DNA of 64,000 nt from Crocinitomicaceae bacterium (GTDB taxonomy: Bacteria > Bacteroidota > Bacteroidia > Flavobacteriales_D > Crocinitomicaceae), in contig JAQXCN010000045.1 of assembly GCA_029251865.1 (NCBI GenBank), forward strand, positions 20,434 through 84,433, written 5' to 3'. The notes beneath the pieces were generated by a model. The model had not been told where the DNA came from and ran no database searches. It saw only the letters and a list, made by a program, of their open reading frames with translations. This document shows positions 63,507-64,000 of the stretch, piece after piece. Within the stretch, counting starts at the first letter, position 1. Each line of letters opens with the position of its first letter. Both the position numbers and the translations under genes were made by a program.

Positions 63507-64000
63507 GTGCAAATATTACAACAAGAAATAAATCGTTTATGCTCAAGTATTCTTGAGGGTATTGAAGCTAAAATAGATGACAATCGCAAGGAAATTTTGG
63601 AGGCGATAGCGAATATGATTGATAGTGAAATCCAACAGGGTAAAGACGTAAAGCTTGTTTATTTGTGTACGCATAACTCTAGACGCAGTCATTTTTCTCA
63701 GGTCTGGGGCTGTGTCGCATCGGTCCTTTTTGGTTTTGATCACATTCAAACTTTTTCAGGAGGGACAGTTGCAACAGAATGTCATCCGAATACAATTTCC
63801 GCGCTAAAACAACTTGGGTTTAGAATTACAAGTGATGATTTAACTGTTGAAAATCCGCACTACAAAGTATATTATACTTCTGATGATTTTATTGATTGTT
63901 ATTCAAAAGCCAATACCGATACGGTACTTCCTCAGCATGACTTCATTGCCATAATGACCTGTTCTGATGCTGATGACAATTGTCCATTGGTTCCAGGAGC
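63507..64000 (+). CDS. Low-molecular-weight phosphatase / arsenate reductase-like protein, cut by window end
   Basis: Open from a GTG at 63507 (an in-frame stop lies 15 bases upstream) and running off the window after 164 codons. An N-terminal helix of about 45 residues precedes the phosphatase P-loop VYLCTHNSRRSHF (about 51-63), with the CX5R signature Cys54 to Arg60. IMTCSDADDNCP near residue 152 also fits the family. In Bacteroidota, proteins with this CTHNSRRSH loop are usually annotated as arsenate reductase or protein-tyrosine phosphatase. Which activity applies is open; resistance partners such as ArsR or ACR3 would be expected to the right. Confidence 0.82.
   Translation, partial: MQILQQEINRLCSSILEGIEAKIDDNRKEILEAIANMIDSEIQQGKDVKLVYLCTHNSRRSHFSQVWGCVASVLFGFDHIQTFSGGTVATECHPNTISALKQLGFRITSDDLTVENPHYKVYYTSDDFIDCYSKANTDTVLPQHDFIAIMTCSDADDNCPLVPG

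Noticed and set aside
1..64000. Search for tRNA, rRNA, insertion sequences and integrase genes
   Set aside because: None was recognised by reading; spacers are short and carry no cloverleaf or transposase signatures that I could see.

Overview
The window is AT-rich, densely packed chromosomal DNA from a member of the Bacteroidota, most likely a marine flavobacterium (Flavobacteriales, perhaps near Cryomorphaceae). The evidence is type IX secretion (T9SS) sorting domains of types A and B, a PorP/SprF-family protein, DUF2480, DUF4293 and DUF2490 proteins, the long PurF variant, and several boxes that match the Bacteroidota -7 promoter element TAnnTTTG. I see no rRNA, tRNA, CRISPR array, insertion sequence or prophage. 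No stretch over about 300 bases lacks a plausible gene.

Layout. 81-5071: a small metal-binding-type protein, PurF, then a leftward group with a MORN-type protein, the Kdo transferase WaaA and an outer-membrane protein. 5218-13818: a rightward nucleotide-sugar operon (WbpE, Ugd, UDP-xylose synthase, WbpD, WbpB, WbpA, RmlB), ending in a PHP-type tyrosine phosphatase and a SixA-like phosphatase. It encodes all four steps from UDP-GlcNAc to UDP-2,3-diacetamido-glucuronate plus a UDP-xylose branch. 13843-21401: SUFU-domain protein, EamA transporter, S9 peptidase, VanZ, rhomboid, DUF2480, chorismate synthase, DUF4293. 21412-26743: collagen-like/S74 surface protein, SulP transporter, ABC-F protein Uup. 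26931-30917: two neighbouring type B T9SS surface proteins. 30918-37936: HAD hydrolase, hemA-hemC-hemD and a 1144-residue outer-membrane protein. 37968-41535: an operon of an alkylglycerol monooxygenase (AGMO)-like membrane hydroxylase, a YhhN/TMEM86 lysoplasmalogenase, a DXR-family protein that has lost its active-site residues, and a lipoprotein. 41532-46743: Mfd, Fbp, Usp. 46840-53625: GH3 protein, PorP/SprF, a large CotH/TSP3 surface protein, lipoprotein, DUF2490. 53620-58762: ComM, a class IV aminotransferase overlapping a sulfotransferase-like P-loop gene, and a triple-repeat type A T9SS protein. 58914-63063: ABC-2 exporter (NatA/NatB-like), RlmN and DnaN as one leftward unit. The right edge holds an interrupted small frame and the start of a low-molecular-weight phosphatase/arsenate-reductase-type gene.

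Most worth following: the AGMO plus lysoplasmalogenase pair, a candidate bacterial ether-lipid degradation module; the DXR-family pseudoenzyme with a 16-A tract in its reading frame; the aminotransferase/P-loop pair that matches a fused plant protein; and several perfect palindromes in divergent promoters.
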